The position numbers and the translations under genes were made by a program. From NCBI GenBank assembly GCA_963834685.1, contig CAWICW010000027.1, positions 62,001 through 126,000 of the forward strand: 64,000 bases of DNA, written 5' to 3'. This document shows positions 25,295 through 33,369 of this stretch, piece by piece. Numbering within the stretch: position 1 is the stretch's first letter; every line of letters begins with the position of its first letter. Source of the DNA: Palsa-504 sp963834685. GTDB taxonomy: Bacteria; Actinomycetota; Actinomycetes; Streptosporangiales; Streptosporangiaceae. The notes beneath the pieces are model-generated. The model made no database searches. It was not told the origin of the DNA and was given only the letters and a program-made list of their open reading frames with translations.

Positions 25295-26241
25295 ACCGCG
25301 CCAGGGGACTGATCGGGGCCGCCACTGCGGGCGCGGCCGCGGCGGGCGCGACCAGGCTCGCGTACACGGTCCTGAACCAACGGCCGCCGGGCGGGACCAA
25401 GACCTGGTCGCGGACCAACCACCGCGGCGAGCCGGTCACCCTGCTCGAGGGACCCGCGGTCGCGGTCGGCGCGATCGCCGGCGCGCTGGCTCAGGCCGCC
25501 CTCGGGTCACCCCGGTCCGGTGCCGCCATGGCCCTGGCCGGGGCGGGAGCGGCGGCGTTCGGCGGCTACGACGACCTGACGGGGTCCGGGGAACGGCGCG
25601 GGTTCCGCGGCCACCTGGGCGCCCTGCGGCATGGCGAGGTCACCACCGGCGCGGTCAAGCTGGGCGGCATCGGCCTCACCGGGATCGTCAGCGCCGCGCT
25701 GGCCGGAGGCGCGCCCGCCGATGTCGTCATCAATGCCGGGCTGGTGGCCGGGGGGGCGAACCTGCTCAACCTGTTCGACCTGCGGCCGGGACGGGCGATC
25801 AAGGTCGCCGTCGCCTCGGGCGCGCTGATCGCCGTGGGCGGCTCGCTGAGCGGCCGCCGCGCCGGCGTGGCGGCGCCGCTGGCGGCAGCGCTCACCCTGC
25901 TGCCCGAGGACCTGGGCGAGCGGGCCATGCTGGGCGACTGCGGGGCGAACGCACTGGGCGCCATCCTAGGCGCCGCGGCGGCGGGCCTGCCACGGTCGGC
26001 CCGGATCGCGCTGCTGGCCGGGATTACCGGCCTGACCGCGGCCAGCGAGAAGGTCAGCTTCACTAAGGTGATCGAGCGTACGCCGGCTCTGCGCCGGCTG
26101 GACATGGTGGGTCGGCGGCCCCCCGAGCTGATGCCGAAGATGCTGGTTCTCGCCCAGCGCGGCGATCCGGCGAAGTTCAATGGCGCTGCCACCACGCTTC
26201 GTTCGGCTGAAAATACCGACCTAGCCCCGCCAGACGAGTGA
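25291..26241 (+). CDS. MraY/WecA-like membrane glycosyl-phosphate transferase family protein
   Basis: 316 residues from GTG 25291, with its start inside the steB stop. Many Ala/Gly/Leu-rich membrane helices. Motifs of the MraY/WecA superfamily are visible: AFGGYDDLTGSGERRGFRGHLGAL (the Asp-rich cytoplasmic loop), NLLNLFDLRPGRAIKV (NxxNxxDxxPG-like) and MLGDCGANALGAILG (GDxGAN). Such enzymes move sugar-phosphate to a polyprenyl phosphate lipid. Sequence is shorter and more divergent than MraY, so a different or lost substrate is possible. Lies between steB and murJ. Confidence 0.72.
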   Translation: MNRARGLIGAATAGAAAAGATRLAYTVLNQRPPGGTKTWSRTNHRGEPVTLLEGPAVAVGAIAGALAQAALGSPRSGAAMALAGAGAAAFGGYDDLTGSGERRGFRGHLGALRHGEVTTGAVKLGGIGLTGIVSAALAGGAPADVVINAGLVAGGANLLNLFDLRPGRAIKVAVASGALIAVGGSLSGRRAGVAAPLAAALTLLPEDLGERAMLGDCGANALGAILGAAAAGLPRSARIALLAGITGLTAASEKVSFTKVIERTPALRRLDMVGRRPPELMPKMLVLAQRGDPAKFNGAATTLRSAENTDLAPPDE

Positions 26242-27860
26242 CCGCCCCGGTGGCCGAGCGGGGGAATGCTCGGCGACAGGTTGGGGGAATAGGCCGCGCG
26301 GCGGTGATGATCGGCGCGATCACCATGCTGGCCCGGGTGATCGGCTTCGGCCGGCAGGTGGTGTTCGCGCATACCGTCCAGGCGCAGTGTCTCGGTACCG
26401 CCTACACCACCGCGAACATGGTGCCGAACATCATCTACGACATCGTGATGGGCGGAGCGCTCACCGCGGTGGTGGTGCCGGTGCTGGCCGGGCCGGCCCG
26501 CGCGCAGGCCGCGGATCGCGGGCAGGTGGAGCAGACGTCGGCCGCCCTGCTCAGCTGGACGGTGCTGCTGCTCGTCCCGGTCAGCATGGTGGTGGCGATC
26601 GCCGCGCGGCCCCTGGTCTCGGTGCTGCTCGGCGCGGCGCCCGGGTGCCCGCGGTCGGCCATGGTCGCCCTGGGTACGCGGATGCTTATCGTGTTCGCGC
26701 CGCAGATCCTGCTCTACGGCCTGGCCGTGGTGCTGTACGGCATCCTGCAGGCCCACCGGAAGTTCGCCGCGCCGGCGCTGGCTCCCGTGCTGTCCAGCCT
26801 GGTCGTCATCGGCACGTACTTCTGGTTCGGCGCGGTGGCGGACGGATCGGTGAACCTGGTCCACCCGGTGTCCCCCACCGCCTGGATCGTATTGGCCGCC
26901 GGGACGACGGCCGGAGTCGCGACGCTGGTCGCGACCCCGCTCATCCCGGTCACCCGGCTCCGGCTCCGGCTCCGGCCAGTGCTGCGGTTCCCGGCCGGGG
27001 TCGGTACGCGGGTCCGCTCCCTGGCCGTGGCCGGCATCGCCACGCTCATCGCCCAGGACGCCTCGGTGGTGGTGGTGATCGTACTGGCCAACTCGCGGGG
27101 CGGCCGCGGCGCGCTGGTGCTCTACAGCTTCGCGTGGGCGGTCTTCTTCGTGCCTTACGCGGTGCTGGCCGTGCCGATCGCGACCAGCGCCTTCCCCGAA
27201 CTGTCCGCGCGCGCCGATACCTTCGACGTCACCACGGCCGCCTCCACCCGCGCGGTGACGGTGGCGTCCTGGCTCGGGGTGGCCGGGATGGTCGGCGCCT
27301 GTGTGCCGCTGGCCCGGGTGTTCCAGTCCCACGTCGGTCAGGCGGAAGACGCCCGGCAGCTGGCCATCGCGCTGGCCACGTTCGCGCCGGGGCTCGTCGG
27401 GTACGGCCTGACCGCCAACCTGTCCCGGGTGCTGTACGCCGCCGGGCGGAGCAGCGCCGCGGCCCTGGCGGTCAGCGGCGGCTGGGTACTGGTGATCATC
27501 GCCGATCTGCTGATCGTGCCGTTCGTGCCGTCGTCACAGGTCGTGCCCTGGCTTGGCGTGGGTACTACCATCGGGCTCACCGGCTCCGGGGTGGCCCTGC
27601 TCGTGCTGGTCCGACGGTTCTGCGGGCCCGGTGCGCTGCGCGGCTGTACCCGGGCCGTGGTGACCGGGCTGGCCGGTGCGCTAGCCGGGACGGCCGCCGG
27701 GCTGGGCGTGGCGATGGGTGTCCCGGTGAGCGGCTTCCTGCCCAACGTGGCCGTCACCTTGCTGGCCAGCGGGGCCGTGCTCGCGGCCTTCCTGGTCGTC
27801 GTGACGCTGACCGACGGGGGAGACCTCCGTACGGTCGTGCGCCGCGTGATCCGCCCGTGA
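26238..27860 (+). CDS. murJ: MurJ/MviN lipid II flippase-like protein
   Basis: 540 residues from GTG 26238, overlapping the preceding stop. A MOP/MATE-like polytopic protein with about 14 helices. The start GRAAVMIGAITMLARVIGFGRQVVFAHTV and MVPNIIYDIVMGGALTAVVVPVLA match MviN, and VSVLLGAAP plus APQILLYGLAVVLYGILQAHRKFAAPALAPVLSS are family landmarks. It flips lipid-linked peptidoglycan precursor or a related lipid-linked glycan. Many actinomycetes have several copies; this one sits in the steA-steB operon and may not be the essential one. Confidence 0.88.
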   Translation: MTAPVAERGNARRQVGGIGRAAVMIGAITMLARVIGFGRQVVFAHTVQAQCLGTAYTTANMVPNIIYDIVMGGALTAVVVPVLAGPARAQAADRGQVEQTSAALLSWTVLLLVPVSMVVAIAARPLVSVLLGAAPGCPRSAMVALGTRMLIVFAPQILLYGLAVVLYGILQAHRKFAAPALAPVLSSLVVIGTYFWFGAVADGSVNLVHPVSPTAWIVLAAGTTAGVATLVATPLIPVTRLRLRLRPVLRFPAGVGTRVRSLAVAGIATLIAQDASVVVVIVLANSRGGRGALVLYSFAWAVFFVPYAVLAVPIATSAFPELSARADTFDVTTAASTRAVTVASWLGVAGMVGACVPLARVFQSHVGQAEDARQLAIALATFAPGLVGYGLTANLSRVLYAAGRSSAAALAVSGGWVLVIIADLLIVPFVPSSQVVPWLGVGTTIGLTGSGVALLVLVRRFCGPGALRGCTRAVVTGLAGALAGTAAGLGVAMGVPVSGFLPNVAVTLLASGAVLAAFLVVVTLTDGGDLRTVVRRVIRP

Positions 27861-28981
27861 AGCTCGCATTCGTGCTCGGCACCAGCACCGGCGGGACCGC
27901 ACGGCACGTCAGGATGCTCGCGGCGGGTTGCGCGGCCCGCGGCCTGCGGGTCGAGGTGTTCGGCCCCGCGCAGACCGATCGCGACTTCGCCTTCGGCGCC
28001 GGCGCGGCGGAGGTCGGCTTCACCGCGGTGGAGATCGCCGACCGGCCGCGGCTGCTCCGTGACCTGCGGGCGATCGCGCGGCTGCGCCGTCTGTTCCAGG
28101 CCTGGCAGCCTGACGTGGTGCACGCGCACGGCCTGCGAGCCGGGGCGCTGACCGCGATCGCCGTGGCCTTCGCCCGAACTGCGAGGGGCGGTCCGGCGCT
28201 GGTCGTCACCGTGCACAACGCGCCCCCGGCGGGCGGCGTGACCGGCGGCGTCTACCGCGTGCTCGAGCTGATCGTGGCGCGGAACGCGGACTCGGTGCTG
28301 TGCGTGTCCGCCGACCTGGAGGACCGGATGCGCGCCGCGGGTGCACGCCGGGTCGGCCACGCCATGGTGCCCGCCGCCCCTGTCTCGTTGACCGGTGACG
28401 TTTCCGCGCAGACACGCACGGCGCTTCGCGCCGAATTCGGGGCGGACCCGGGCCAGGCCATCGTGCTGGCCGTCGGCCGGCTGGCCGCGCAGAAGGGGTT
28501 CGGCCTCCTGCTCGACGCCGTCGCCCGCTTGGGTGACGTCCAGCCCGAGCCGCTGCTCGTCATCGCCGGCCAGGGACCGCTCGCGGCCGAGCTCCAAGCC
28601 CGGGCGGCATCGCTCGGGCTCACCGCACGGTTCGCCGGCCACCGCTGCGACGTGCCGGCGCTTCTGGCCGCCGCGGACGTATTCGTGCTGCCCAGCGTGT
28701 GGGAAGGCCAGGCGCTCATCCTGCAGGAGGCGCTCCGGGCCGGGGTACCAGTCGTGGCTACCCGGGTCGGCGGGAACCCCGAACTGGCCGGAGAGGACGC
28801 CGCGATCCTGGTTCCGCCGGGCGACGCGCAGCGCCTCGCCGAGGCGGTGCGCGCGGTGCTCAGTGATCCCGCCCTGGCCGCCCGGCTGCGTAAGGCCGCC
28901 ACGGCCCGGGCCGGCGCCCTGCCCGCCGCGGATGAGGCGGTCGCGGCGGTGCTCGCCGAATACCGCCACGTCACGCGGTAA
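27857..28981 (+). CDS. Glycosyltransferase family 4
   Basis: 374 residues from GTG 27857, in a GTGA overlap with murJ. GT-B fold: N-terminal donor/acceptor domain (FVLGTSTGGTARHVRMLAAGCAARGL, PDVVHAHGLRAGALTAI) and C-terminal GT4 domain with VLAVGRLAAQKGFGLLLDAVA, VFVLPSVWEGQALILQEAL and GVPVVATRVGGNPELAGED (the EX7E-type nucleotide-sugar site). Probably cytoplasmic, acting on a lipid-linked acceptor that the MraY-like enzyme makes and MurJ exports (inference from gene order). Confidence 0.88.
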   Translation: MKLAFVLGTSTGGTARHVRMLAAGCAARGLRVEVFGPAQTDRDFAFGAGAAEVGFTAVEIADRPRLLRDLRAIARLRRLFQAWQPDVVHAHGLRAGALTAIAVAFARTARGGPALVVTVHNAPPAGGVTGGVYRVLELIVARNADSVLCVSADLEDRMRAAGARRVGHAMVPAAPVSLTGDVSAQTRTALRAEFGADPGQAIVLAVGRLAAQKGFGLLLDAVARLGDVQPEPLLVIAGQGPLAAELQARAASLGLTARFAGHRCDVPALLAAADVFVLPSVWEGQALILQEALRAGVPVVATRVGGNPELAGEDAAILVPPGDAQRLAEAVRAVLSDPALAARLRKAATARAGALPAADEAVAAVLAEYRHVTR

Positions 28982-29027
28982 ATCGAGAAATCCTTCCCCG
29001 GCTGCCACCTGCGGCGCACAATGTAAC

Positions 29028-29873
29028 GTGACTTACGGCCAGGCAGGAGCGGTGTGCCCGAAGTGCGGCAGCGCCGCCGCGGTGCACTCGATCGAAGAAT
29101 GGGCCGCGATGGCCCAGGCGACTATGGGCCACCAGTGGCAGTCGTCCGCGCCGATGCCGGGATACCCGGCTGGGCCGGGCCCGCAGCCAGGGTACGGGTC
29201 GGCGCCGCAACCGGGGCCGGGCCCGCAGTCCGGCTTCCCGGACCCATCCCAGTATCAGCAGTCCGGGTTCCCCGATCCTTCCCAGTACCAGCAGTCCGGG
29301 TTCCCCGACCCCTCGCAGTACCAGCAGTCTGGGTTCCCCGATCCAGGGCAGTACCAGCAGCCAGGGTCCCCAGGCGTGTCGCAGCAGCAGCAGCCGCCGC
29401 CGCCCGGCCCGGCCGAGCCGCAGCCCAGTCAGCGGTCCGGATACCAGGCCGGCCCGCAGCCGGGCTATCAGCCCGGACCGCAGCCGGACGTGCTGGCCGG
29501 GCCGGAGTCCTGGCAGAGTCAGCCGCCGCCTACGCCCCGCAACTGGCAGAGCGGCAGCGACGCGTCCGCCTTCGAGGACGCCATCGCCGATGCGGTCCTG
29601 GGCGCGGCCACCAAGGCCATCGGCCGGGTGATCGGGCGCCGGATGCGCCAGGCGTACAACGAGCGGGTGGCGCCGGCCATGGCCGCCCGGCAGGACGCCA
29701 TGCTGCGCGAGCGGATGGTGATCGCCCATCGGCATCCCGACCTGCGCGCCTGCCTCAACGACCAGGTGATATTCCTGGCCGGTGGTACCCGGGTCCTGCC
29801 CTTGGCCAGCGCCATGCAGGTGCGCACCGTCGAGCAATCAGACGCCCTGGTCGCCCAGCTGCGGGGCGGCTGA
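29028..29873 (+). CDS. Zinc-ribbon, Pro/Gln-repeat hypothetical protein
   Basis: 281 residues from GTG 29028 (GTG 29052 is possible). Begins with a single CPKCG knuckle (about residue 10), then a Pro/Gly/Gln/Tyr-rich disordered region of about 130 residues with four tandem 11-residue units SGFPDPSQYQQ and one diverged unit, then a helical C-terminal domain (DASAFEDAIADAVLGAATKAIGRVIGRRMRQAYNERV, MVIAHRHPDLRACLNDQVIFL, GTRVLPLASAMQVRTVEQSDALVAQL). No signal or membrane segment. I do not recognise the C-terminal family. Disordered repeats of this kind often mediate assembly. Confidence 0.7.
   Translation: MTYGQAGAVCPKCGSAAAVHSIEEWAAMAQATMGHQWQSSAPMPGYPAGPGPQPGYGSAPQPGPGPQSGFPDPSQYQQSGFPDPSQYQQSGFPDPSQYQQSGFPDPGQYQQPGSPGVSQQQQPPPPGPAEPQPSQRSGYQAGPQPGYQPGPQPDVLAGPESWQSQPPPTPRNWQSGSDASAFEDAIADAVLGAATKAIGRVIGRRMRQAYNERVAPAMAARQDAMLRERMVIAHRHPDLRACLNDQVIFLAGGTRVLPLASAMQVRTVEQSDALVAQLRGG
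29229..29393 (+). repeat. 33-bp coding tandem repeat, 4 to 5 copies
   Basis: Units at 29229-29261, 29262-29294, 29295-29327 and 29328-29360 encode SGFPDPSQYQQ (the fourth has G for S at residue 7). A fifth, diverged unit 29361-29393 encodes PGSPGVSQQQQ. Third-position changes between units show they are being kept at the protein level. Confidence 0.9.
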
Positions 29874-29945
29874 GCTCAGTCAGCCGGCTGCGGGGCGTTG
29901 TGCCGGGCACGACCCGGTCCGCGACCGCTTTCGAGCAGCGGGCCG

Positions 29946-30992
29946 TCAGCCGGTCTCGTCCCAGCGTCGGCGGACGGCAGCCAGGCCGTCCTCGGTGAGC
30001 GATCCGTACAGGCGCAGCCGGGCCACGCCGCCGTCGGGAAAGATGTTCAGCCGGACGTGCGTGGCGGGCCCGCCATCCACCCGGAACCGGTGCGGGGTGT
30101 CGGGTAGCAGCCTGACCCGGGGCAGCAGATCACGCCAGGCGCGCGCGTCGGCCAGCGACCCGCCGGCCGCCGGGTCGGCGTCCATGGTCTGCAGCGAGGC
30201 GGAGTCGGGCTGGTTCCCCCGGTACCAGGACGTGTCGATCTCGGCCAGGTGGATGACACCGCGCCCGGCCAGCCGGACGACCAGCCATTCGTAGCCCGGC
30301 TTCCTGCGCCTGCGGGTTTCCCAGCCCTCGCCCATCACCCGGGACAGCCCGGGGGAGATGACGTTGCGCGGCGAGGAATAGAACTGGTCGCTGCGCGCCG
30401 CGATGTCGGCTCCGTTCTCCAGCGCGGCCAGGTCGACGGTGAGGCCCTCCAGCAGGGCCGGATCGGGCACCACCTCCCCGTGGACATGCAGCCGGGCCAC
30501 CCCGCCGTCGGGAAAGATGTTCAGCCGGACGTGGGTGAACCGGCGGCCGGAGTTCACCTTGAACGCGTGCCTGGCGTCGCCGGTCAGCAGAGCACGCGGC
30601 ACGATCTCCCGCCACGGACCCGGGCCCGGGTCGGCGGTTAGTTCCTCGGGCGAGGGATATCCGCTGGACGAGCACGCGTCGGCCGAACAGGCCTGCGGGT
30701 AGTTGCCGGTGAAGAACGCGGTGTCGACCACGATGGTGCGGAGCACTCCGGGTACGCCGAGCCGTACGATCACCCAGTCCCGGGCCCCGCGCTCCGGTAG
30801 CGTGCCGTCGGGCCCGCGCCGCCGCCGGGTCTCCCACCCGTCGTACACCTGCCCTTTAGCGTCGTACGTCTCGGGCACGAAGACCGGCGCGTCCGGCCGG
30901 ATCAGGTTCTCCTTGGCGGCGAAGAACTCGTCGCTGGCCGTCACGACCGACCCGCGCAGCCGCAGCAAATCGGGGAGTTGTTGCTCGTCCAT
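29946..30992 (-). CDS. alc: Allantoicase
   Basis: 348 residues, the usual length. Hydrolyses allantoate to ureidoglycolate and urea. The family is an internal duplication, and both halves are visible: GQVYDGWETRRRRGPDG with THVRLNIFPDGGVARLHVHG in the N-terminal half and GEGWETRRRRKPGYEWLVVRL with THVRLNIFPDGGVARLRLYG in the C-terminal half. It follows allB by 17 bases on the same strand, so allB-alc form a unit. Confidence 0.94.
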   Translation of the reverse strand: MDEQQLPDLLRLRGSVVTASDEFFAAKENLIRPDAPVFVPETYDAKGQVYDGWETRRRRGPDGTLPERGARDWVIVRLGVPGVLRTIVVDTAFFTGNYPQACSADACSSSGYPSPEELTADPGPGPWREIVPRALLTGDARHAFKVNSGRRFTHVRLNIFPDGGVARLHVHGEVVPDPALLEGLTVDLAALENGADIAARSDQFYSSPRNVISPGLSRVMGEGWETRRRRKPGYEWLVVRLAGRGVIHLAEIDTSWYRGNQPDSASLQTMDADPAAGGSLADARAWRDLLPRVRLLPDTPHRFRVDGGPATHVRLNIFPDGGVARLRLYGSLTEDGLAAVRRRWDETG

Positions 30993-31009
30993 AGACCCTT
31001 TCTTCCCCG

Positions 31010-32347
31010 TCAGCCCCGATTAAGCAGCCGCCCAGCTGGCTTACCATCTGGCACACCGCGGTCGGGATCAAGCAGCGCGGTGCCTCGCAGCCACGTCTGC
31101 CGGACCCGCCCGGTCAGGGTCCGGCCCGCGTACGGCGTGACCCGGTGCCTGTGCAGCAGGCGGGCCGGCTCCACGATGTAGGCCTCGTCCGGATCGAAAG
31201 CCACCAGGTCGGCATCGTATCCGACGGCCAAGGCTCCCTTGGCTGGCAGGCCGGCCAGCCGGGCCGGGGCGGTCGCCATCCACCGGGCCACGTCGTCCAG
31301 CGTCCGCCCGCGCCGCCGGGCCACGGTCCACACCGCGGACAGGCCGAGCTGAAGCGACGCGATCCCGCCCCACGCCGCGCCGAAGTCCCCACTGCCGGAG
31401 GCCTTCAGCTCCGGCGGGCAGGGCGAGTGATCGGACACCACGCAGTCGATGACGCCGGCCTCGAGCCCGCGCCACAGCGCTTCCCGGTTGACCGCGTCCC
31501 TGATCGGCGGGCAGGACTTGAACTCGGTGGCGCCGTCGGGCACCTGCTCGGCCGCGAAGTACAGGTAGTGCGGGCAGGTCTCGGCGGTCAGCCGGATGCC
31601 CGCCGCCTTGGCTCCGGCGATCATGGCCACGCATTCGGCCGCGGACAGGTGCACGATGTGAGCCCGCGCCCCGGTGGCGGAAGCGGCCCGGATCACCTTC
31701 TCGATCGCACGGCGCTCAGCGACCGGCGGCCGGGACGCCACGAACGAGCCGAAGTCACGTCCGGACGCGGCCTTGACCTCCGCCGCGTCCTCCGCGTGCA
31801 CGATCAGCAACGCGTCCAGGGCAGCCAGCGCGCCCAGCGCGGACCGCAGGTCCGCAGGCTCAAGCGGCGGGAACTCCGGGACCCCGGAATCGATCAGGAA
31901 GCACTTGAACCCGATCACCCCCGCCTCGTGCAAGGGCCTCAGCGCGTCCTGGTTCCCCGGCACCGCGCCGGCCCAGAACGCCACGTCGACCCAGCACTTC
32001 CCGGCCGCCGCCGCGCGCTTGTCCGCCAGCGCCGCGACCGACACGGTGGGCGGCAGCGAGTTCAGCGGCATGTCGCAGATCGTGGTCACCCCGCCGGCCG
32101 CCGCCGCGCGGGTGGCGGTGCCGAACCCTTCCCACTCGGTCCGCCCCGGCTCGTTGACGTGCACGTGGCTGTCGACCAGCCCGGGCAGCAGCGCGAGGTC
32201 GCCGAGGTCCACGTCGCGGGCCGCGTCCAGTGCCTCGGCGTAACCGGCCACGGCCGCGATGGCCGGCCCGCTGACCGCGACGGCCGCCGCCCGCGTCCCC
32301 CCCGGCAGCACCGCCCGCCGAGACCGGAGCACCAGGTCATATCTCAT
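31010..32347 (-). CDS. allB: Allantoinase
   Basis: 445 residues. Zinc amidohydrolase that opens allantoin to allantoate. Metal site residues appear in GLVDSHVHVNEPGRTEWEGF (HxH), GFKCFLID (the carboxylated Lys), VHAEDAAE, IVHLSAAE and SDHSPCPPELK (Asp). AGGVTTICDMPLNSLPPT is typical of allantoinase and not dihydropyrimidinase. The cluster order on the minus strand is hyi-like, allB, alc. Confidence 0.94.
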   Translation of the reverse strand: MRYDLVLRSRRAVLPGGTRAAAVAVSGPAIAAVAGYAEALDAARDVDLGDLALLPGLVDSHVHVNEPGRTEWEGFGTATRAAAAGGVTTICDMPLNSLPPTVSVAALADKRAAAAGKCWVDVAFWAGAVPGNQDALRPLHEAGVIGFKCFLIDSGVPEFPPLEPADLRSALGALAALDALLIVHAEDAAEVKAASGRDFGSFVASRPPVAERRAIEKVIRAASATGARAHIVHLSAAECVAMIAGAKAAGIRLTAETCPHYLYFAAEQVPDGATEFKSCPPIRDAVNREALWRGLEAGVIDCVVSDHSPCPPELKASGSGDFGAAWGGIASLQLGLSAVWTVARRRGRTLDDVARWMATAPARLAGLPAKGALAVGYDADLVAFDPDEAYIVEPARLLHRHRVTPYAGRTLTGRVRQTWLRGTALLDPDRGVPDGKPAGRLLNRG

Positions 32348-32357
32348 CGGACGCCGG

Positions 32358-33167
32358 TCACCTCCAGCCGAAGCTCGTCGAGCTGTCCGCCGGATCGGAC
32401 GGCTTGTACTCGCACCCGATCCAGCCCGGATAGCCTTGCGCGGCGAGCTGCCCGAACAGCGCCTCGTAATCCAGCTGGCCGGTCCCCGGAGCGCCGCGGT
32501 CCGGCACGTCCGCGATCTGGACGTGCGCGATGTCGCCCGCGTCGCGGGCCAGCGTCCCGGCCAGATCCTCGCCCATCCGGCCCAGGTGGTACAGGTCGGC
32601 GAGGAATGCGATGTTGGTGACGCCCCCGGCGCGCACCGCGCCGATGACCGCCAGCGCGCGCTGGCTGGACACGATCGCGGCGCGCGGGCTGTCGTAGGAG
32701 TTCAGCGATTCGACCACCACCGTGGCTCCGGCGCGGGCGGCGGCCGCCGCGGCGAGGGCGAGGTTCTCGGTGGCCAGCTCTTCCTGCCGCTGAGCGGGCA
32801 CGTCGTCGGCCCGGTTCCCGTACAGCGCGTTGAGGACCCCGCAGCCGGTCCGCTCGGCGATACCGGCGCAGACGTCGATGTTGTCCCGGAACGCGGCCGA
32901 CCCCGCCGGGAGCGACAGCAACCCTCGCTCGCCGGCCGCCATATCGCCCGCGACGAAGTTCAGCAGGACCAGCCGTACGCCGGCGTCGCCGAGCGCCTCG
33001 ACGAAGCTGTCCACCTCACGGTCCGGCGGCGCCGGCTCGGCGAACGGCCACCAGAACTCCACCGCGTCGAACCCGGCTGACCGCGCGGCCGCGGGCCGCT
33101 TCAGCAGCGGCAGCTCGGTGAACAAGATGGAACAGTTGACGTCAAACCGCAGGCCGTAGGTGTGCAC
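32358..33167 (-). CDS. hyi: Hydroxypyruvate isomerase family protein
   Basis: 269 residues, TIM-barrel AP-endonuclease family 2 fold. FDVNCSILFTELPLLKRPAAARSAGFDAVEFWWPF, LVLLNFVAGDMAAGERGLLS, VVVESLNSYDS, IAFLADLYHLGRMGEDL and HVQIADVPDRGAPGTGQLDY match Hyi/OtnI isomerases; catalytic Glu lies in the VVVESLN strand and in the C-terminal GCEYKP. In allantoin pathways Hyi follows glyoxylate carboligase and converts tartronate semialdehyde and hydroxypyruvate. No gcl is in the window. Confidence 0.85.
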   Translation of the reverse strand: MHTYGLRFDVNCSILFTELPLLKRPAAARSAGFDAVEFWWPFAEPAPPDREVDSFVEALGDAGVRLVLLNFVAGDMAAGERGLLSLPAGSAAFRDNIDVCAGIAERTGCGVLNALYGNRADDVPAQRQEELATENLALAAAAAARAGATVVVESLNSYDSPRAAIVSSQRALAVIGAVRAGGVTNIAFLADLYHLGRMGEDLAGTLARDAGDIAHVQIADVPDRGAPGTGQLDYEALFGQLAAQGYPGWIGCEYKPSDPADSSTSFGWR

Positions 33168-33369
33168 AGCGGCAGTCTCTCACCCCTGGGCGGCGGCCCC
33201 CCCGGGCCGCGCCGACCGAGATGGCCGCCGGTGAGCGTGTCGCCTGGTCACAGGCCTCAAAATGCATGATCATTGTCTAGTTCGTTCATCTGTGCGCCAC
33301 GCTATCGCCAGTTGTACGTCACATATACGCGCTAGAACTGACGACATCGCACACGAAGGGTCGATGACG

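Noticed and set aside
26387..27856. 490-residue extension in front of the GT4 domain
   Set aside because: It runs over murJ in a shifted frame; GTG 27857 in the GTGA overlap gives a standard glycosyltransferase start.
29229..29393. CRISPR-like tandem repeat
   Set aside because: Units abut without spacers, are in frame and encode a peptide repeat.
33262..33369. 36-residue N-terminal extension of the secreted protein
   Set aside because: It would bury the signal peptide, and the GAAGGG ribosome site serves ATG 33364 or 33370.
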